Part shown: in pieces, positions 7,076-8,692 of the stretch | How positions within the stretch are numbered: the stretch's first letter is position 1 | Layout: each line of letters begins with the position of its first letter | Assembly: GCA_030616665.1 (NCBI GenBank) | Contig: JAUWWX010000030.1 | Span: 1 to 8,692 of the forward strand | Direction of reading: 5' to 3' | Source of the DNA: an archaeon | Lineage (GTDB): Archaea > Iainarchaeota > Iainarchaeia > Iainarchaeales > GCA-2688035 | Length of the DNA: 8,692 nt | Notes under the pieces: model-generated | Database searches by the model: none | What the model was told of the DNA's origin: nothing | The model's input: only the letters and a program-made list of their open reading frames with translations | Program-made: the position numbers and the translations under genes

Positions 7076-8692
7076 TTCTCGCTGCCCTCACATATTCTTC
7101 CCAAATTCTCCGGACATCCCTAATCTCTGGAGGAACCGTAATTTTTCTTCTAACCCACAAAACTTCCTTCCAACGCTTAACGCGCGACCTGTCACCAAGA
7201 GGCTTAGCAGGAAAATAACCGGTCTTAAGTTGGTCAGTAGTACCGCAGAAAAAGACATCCCAATGTTTCCTGCTTCTACAAGCGATAGCCCAAACTGGGT
7301 GCCATGAAGAAGGAACGGCTTCATGTGGCCAGTCAGCAATTTGACCTGGTTTCTCGCCTATAAAAATAGTTTTGTCGCCTAAACGCGTAGAAATCATTGA
7401 CGGATAAGAAATATGCTCCCTCTCTCCGTAAACAATGCTCCCGCAAACACGAACCGGAACATCATTCCCGCATATCTTGCCAGAGCCATCATGAAATGGC
7501 GTTCCATCAAAGGAAACAGGTAAGTCAAATTCTTCTAACCGGATAATCTTGCTTAAACGGTGTTCTGCAAGGTTAACCTCAATGCGAAGAGGCTGGCCAA
7601 CAGGCACATCGCCTGGCAAAACCCAAATTGGAAGGCGCACGTCAGGCTGCCTTAACTGCAGGCCATTCATCGTTACAGTCTCAGAGCCAGAACTGTTTTC
7701 AATAGCCACTTTTGGAGGGGCAAACCTAAAATAAACATTCCCCCTGCCTGATTTAACACCCTCTATTAAAATAAGGCGCGCTGATGTTGACACCAACAAA
7801 ATATCTATCCCCGGACAAGATGCAGTCACATTTTTAATACGAATCAGTGACCATCCAGACGGTAAACCAGAAACGCGTTCCTGCTTAAAATGTTCGCAAC
7901 GCTCTTCTCCCCATTTCTTAATCCTGTCTTCGTGTTCTTGCGAAAATGCAATCAAAAATTCCTTTTCACGCTCCAATTTTTGAGTTTCAATCCAATCAGG
8001 AAGACCGTCCATCTCTCCTAAACGGAACAAGCGGACATCAGCTCCTCTCAACCTTGCCCGCCAATGATTATCGCTATCAACAAACAGAACTCCCCCATTC
8101 CAGTCAAGACGTGAACCATCAAGTTTCTCAACAGAACCATTACCAACATGTGCCAAAGGCATGGACCATCCTTGGTGAGCTTCTCTGCAAAACCATACAT
8201 GCCCCCCATCACTTCCCTTGAAATTTAGGCCGTCCTCCGGAAACATTCTGTTTGTCTTGAATCTCACATATACATTTGCGTGCCCTGCTAAGAGGTCGAG
8301 CTTAATACATAACCGCAACCCAGTCTGAACTTGTAGGCGTGGCTGCCTCTCTTCAGCAACAATCTCTTCAACTGTACCATCCCACTCTTCTAACTCGTCA
8401 AGAACTACTTCTACCAAAGCTTTTCGTAAAACAACGTCATCCCCTTGGGTACTATCTAACAACCTAAAAGTACGTTTTTCCAAAATACCCTGGCCGTGAT
8501 TTCTTAGTATTTTCGGGATTACTTCCGGAGAAGGAGCATCCGTTGGATCTAAACCCACACTATGGAATAAATTCGGCAGAAGCTTTCGCTCATGTTCCGA
8601 CAGTATAGTTTGAGAACGGGGGCGCCCTACATGGATATACCCCCCTCTGATGCGGGCGACAAAACGGCCAAGCTCTTCATGTTTATCTTCCC
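7068..8692 (-). CDS. Uncharacterised protein, at least 540 residues, 5' end beyond window
   Basis: The reading frame stays open to the window edge, so the 540 visible residues are the C-terminal part of a longer protein. A GTG at 8558 could begin a 496-residue version, but it has no Shine-Dalgarno, and the 44 codons before it read as ordinary protein (RFVARIRGGYIHVGRPRSQT, then a leucine-rich helix). I do not recognise the family. In visible-residue numbering, 1-130 looks helical and 130-225 is rich in Gly, Trp and Asp. A charged helix spans about 235-270 (KLEREKEFLIAFSQEHEDRI). Residues 275-400 alternate hydrophobic strands (IDILLVSTSARLILIEGV) as in a beta-sandwich. The end, about 460-540, carries WHPVWAIACRSRKHWDVFF, then WKEVLWVRRK and IWEEYVRAA. 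No transmembrane segment or catalytic motif stands out. It overlaps the next gene by eight bases (ATGTCTGA), so it is part of the same operon. It could be a structural or substrate-recognition subunit. Confidence 0.85.
   Translation of the reverse strand, partial: EDKHEELGRFVARIRGGYIHVGRPRSQTILSEHERKLLPNLFHSVGLDPTDAPSPEVIPKILRNHGQGILEKRTFRLLDSTQGDDVVLRKALVEVVLDELEEWDGTVEEIVAEERQPRLQVQTGLRLCIKLDLLAGHANVYVRFKTNRMFPEDGLNFKGSDGGHVWFCREAHQGWSMPLAHVGNGSVEKLDGSRLDWNGGVLFVDSDNHWRARLRGADVRLFRLGEMDGLPDWIETQKLEREKEFLIAFSQEHEDRIKKWGEERCEHFKQERVSGLPSGWSLIRIKNVTASCPGIDILLVSTSARLILIEGVKSGRGNVYFRFAPPKVAIENSSGSETVTMNGLQLRQPDVRLPIWVLPGDVPVGQPLRIEVNLAEHRLSKIIRLEEFDLPVSFDGTPFHDGSGKICGNDVPVRVCGSIVYGEREHISYPSMISTRLGDKTIFIGEKPGQIADWPHEAVPSSWHPVWAIACRSRKHWDVFFCGTTDQLKTGYFPAKPLGDRSRVKRWKEVLWVRRKITVPPEIRDVRRIWEEYVRAARNV

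Noticed and set aside
8556..8558. GTG as the true start of the 496-residue frame
   Set aside because: There is no Shine-Dalgarno and the frame continues upstream with plausible protein to the window edge.
1..8692. Assignment to DISARM or Dpd
   Set aside because: No drmC-like phospholipase D, methyltransferase, dpdA-like transglycosylase or split DrmA/DrmB is present in the window. The helicase alone does not distinguish the systems.

Overview
All of the readable coding capacity lies on the minus strand. It forms one tightly packed, co-directional cluster of four genes that runs off both ends of the window. Read in the direction of transcription, the order is: (1) an unrecognised protein of at least 540 residues, open at its 5' end (7068 to beyond 8692); (2) an unrecognised 337-residue protein (6062-7075); (3) a 1913-residue superfamily 2 helicase with a C-terminal DUF1998/MZB four-cysteine module (328-6069); and (4) the first 107 residues of a probable RecB-family PD-(D/E)XK nuclease (before 1 to 322). 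Genes 1/2 and 2/3 each overlap by exactly eight bases, and genes 3/4 are five bases apart. There is no non-coding stretch longer than five bases. No RNA gene, mobile element, CRISPR array, promoter or terminator is visible. Both ends of the operon, and its promoter, must lie outside the window.

The helicase anchors the interpretation. It has a Q-like motif, Walker A, a DELH Walker B, SAS motif III, motif V and a QQRVGRAGR motif VI. About 800 residues with zinc-ribbon cysteines sit between its two ATPase halves, and it ends in the Cys cluster typical of DUF1998 proteins. This architecture is known from DNA repair (YprA/MrfA) and from several anti-phage systems (Druantia DruE, DISARM DrmA/DrmB, Dpd DpdJ). 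A RecB-like nuclease fragment directly downstream and two unfamiliar proteins upstream suggest a multi-gene DNA defence or repair machine. The best-fitting picture is a helicase that remodels DNA, a nuclease that cuts it, and two accessory proteins for recognition or regulation. That division of labour is inference. The gene set does not match a named system that I can recall exactly, although resemblance to Druantia, which also carries a giant DUF1998 helicase, is the closest idea.

Organism: bacterial-type Shine-Dalgarno sequences (the clearest is a GGAGG before the helicase) and operon packing with overlapping stop and start codons indicate a prokaryote, most likely a bacterium. By eye the base composition is moderate, roughly 45% GC. 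No housekeeping gene is present, so the lineage cannot be fixed.
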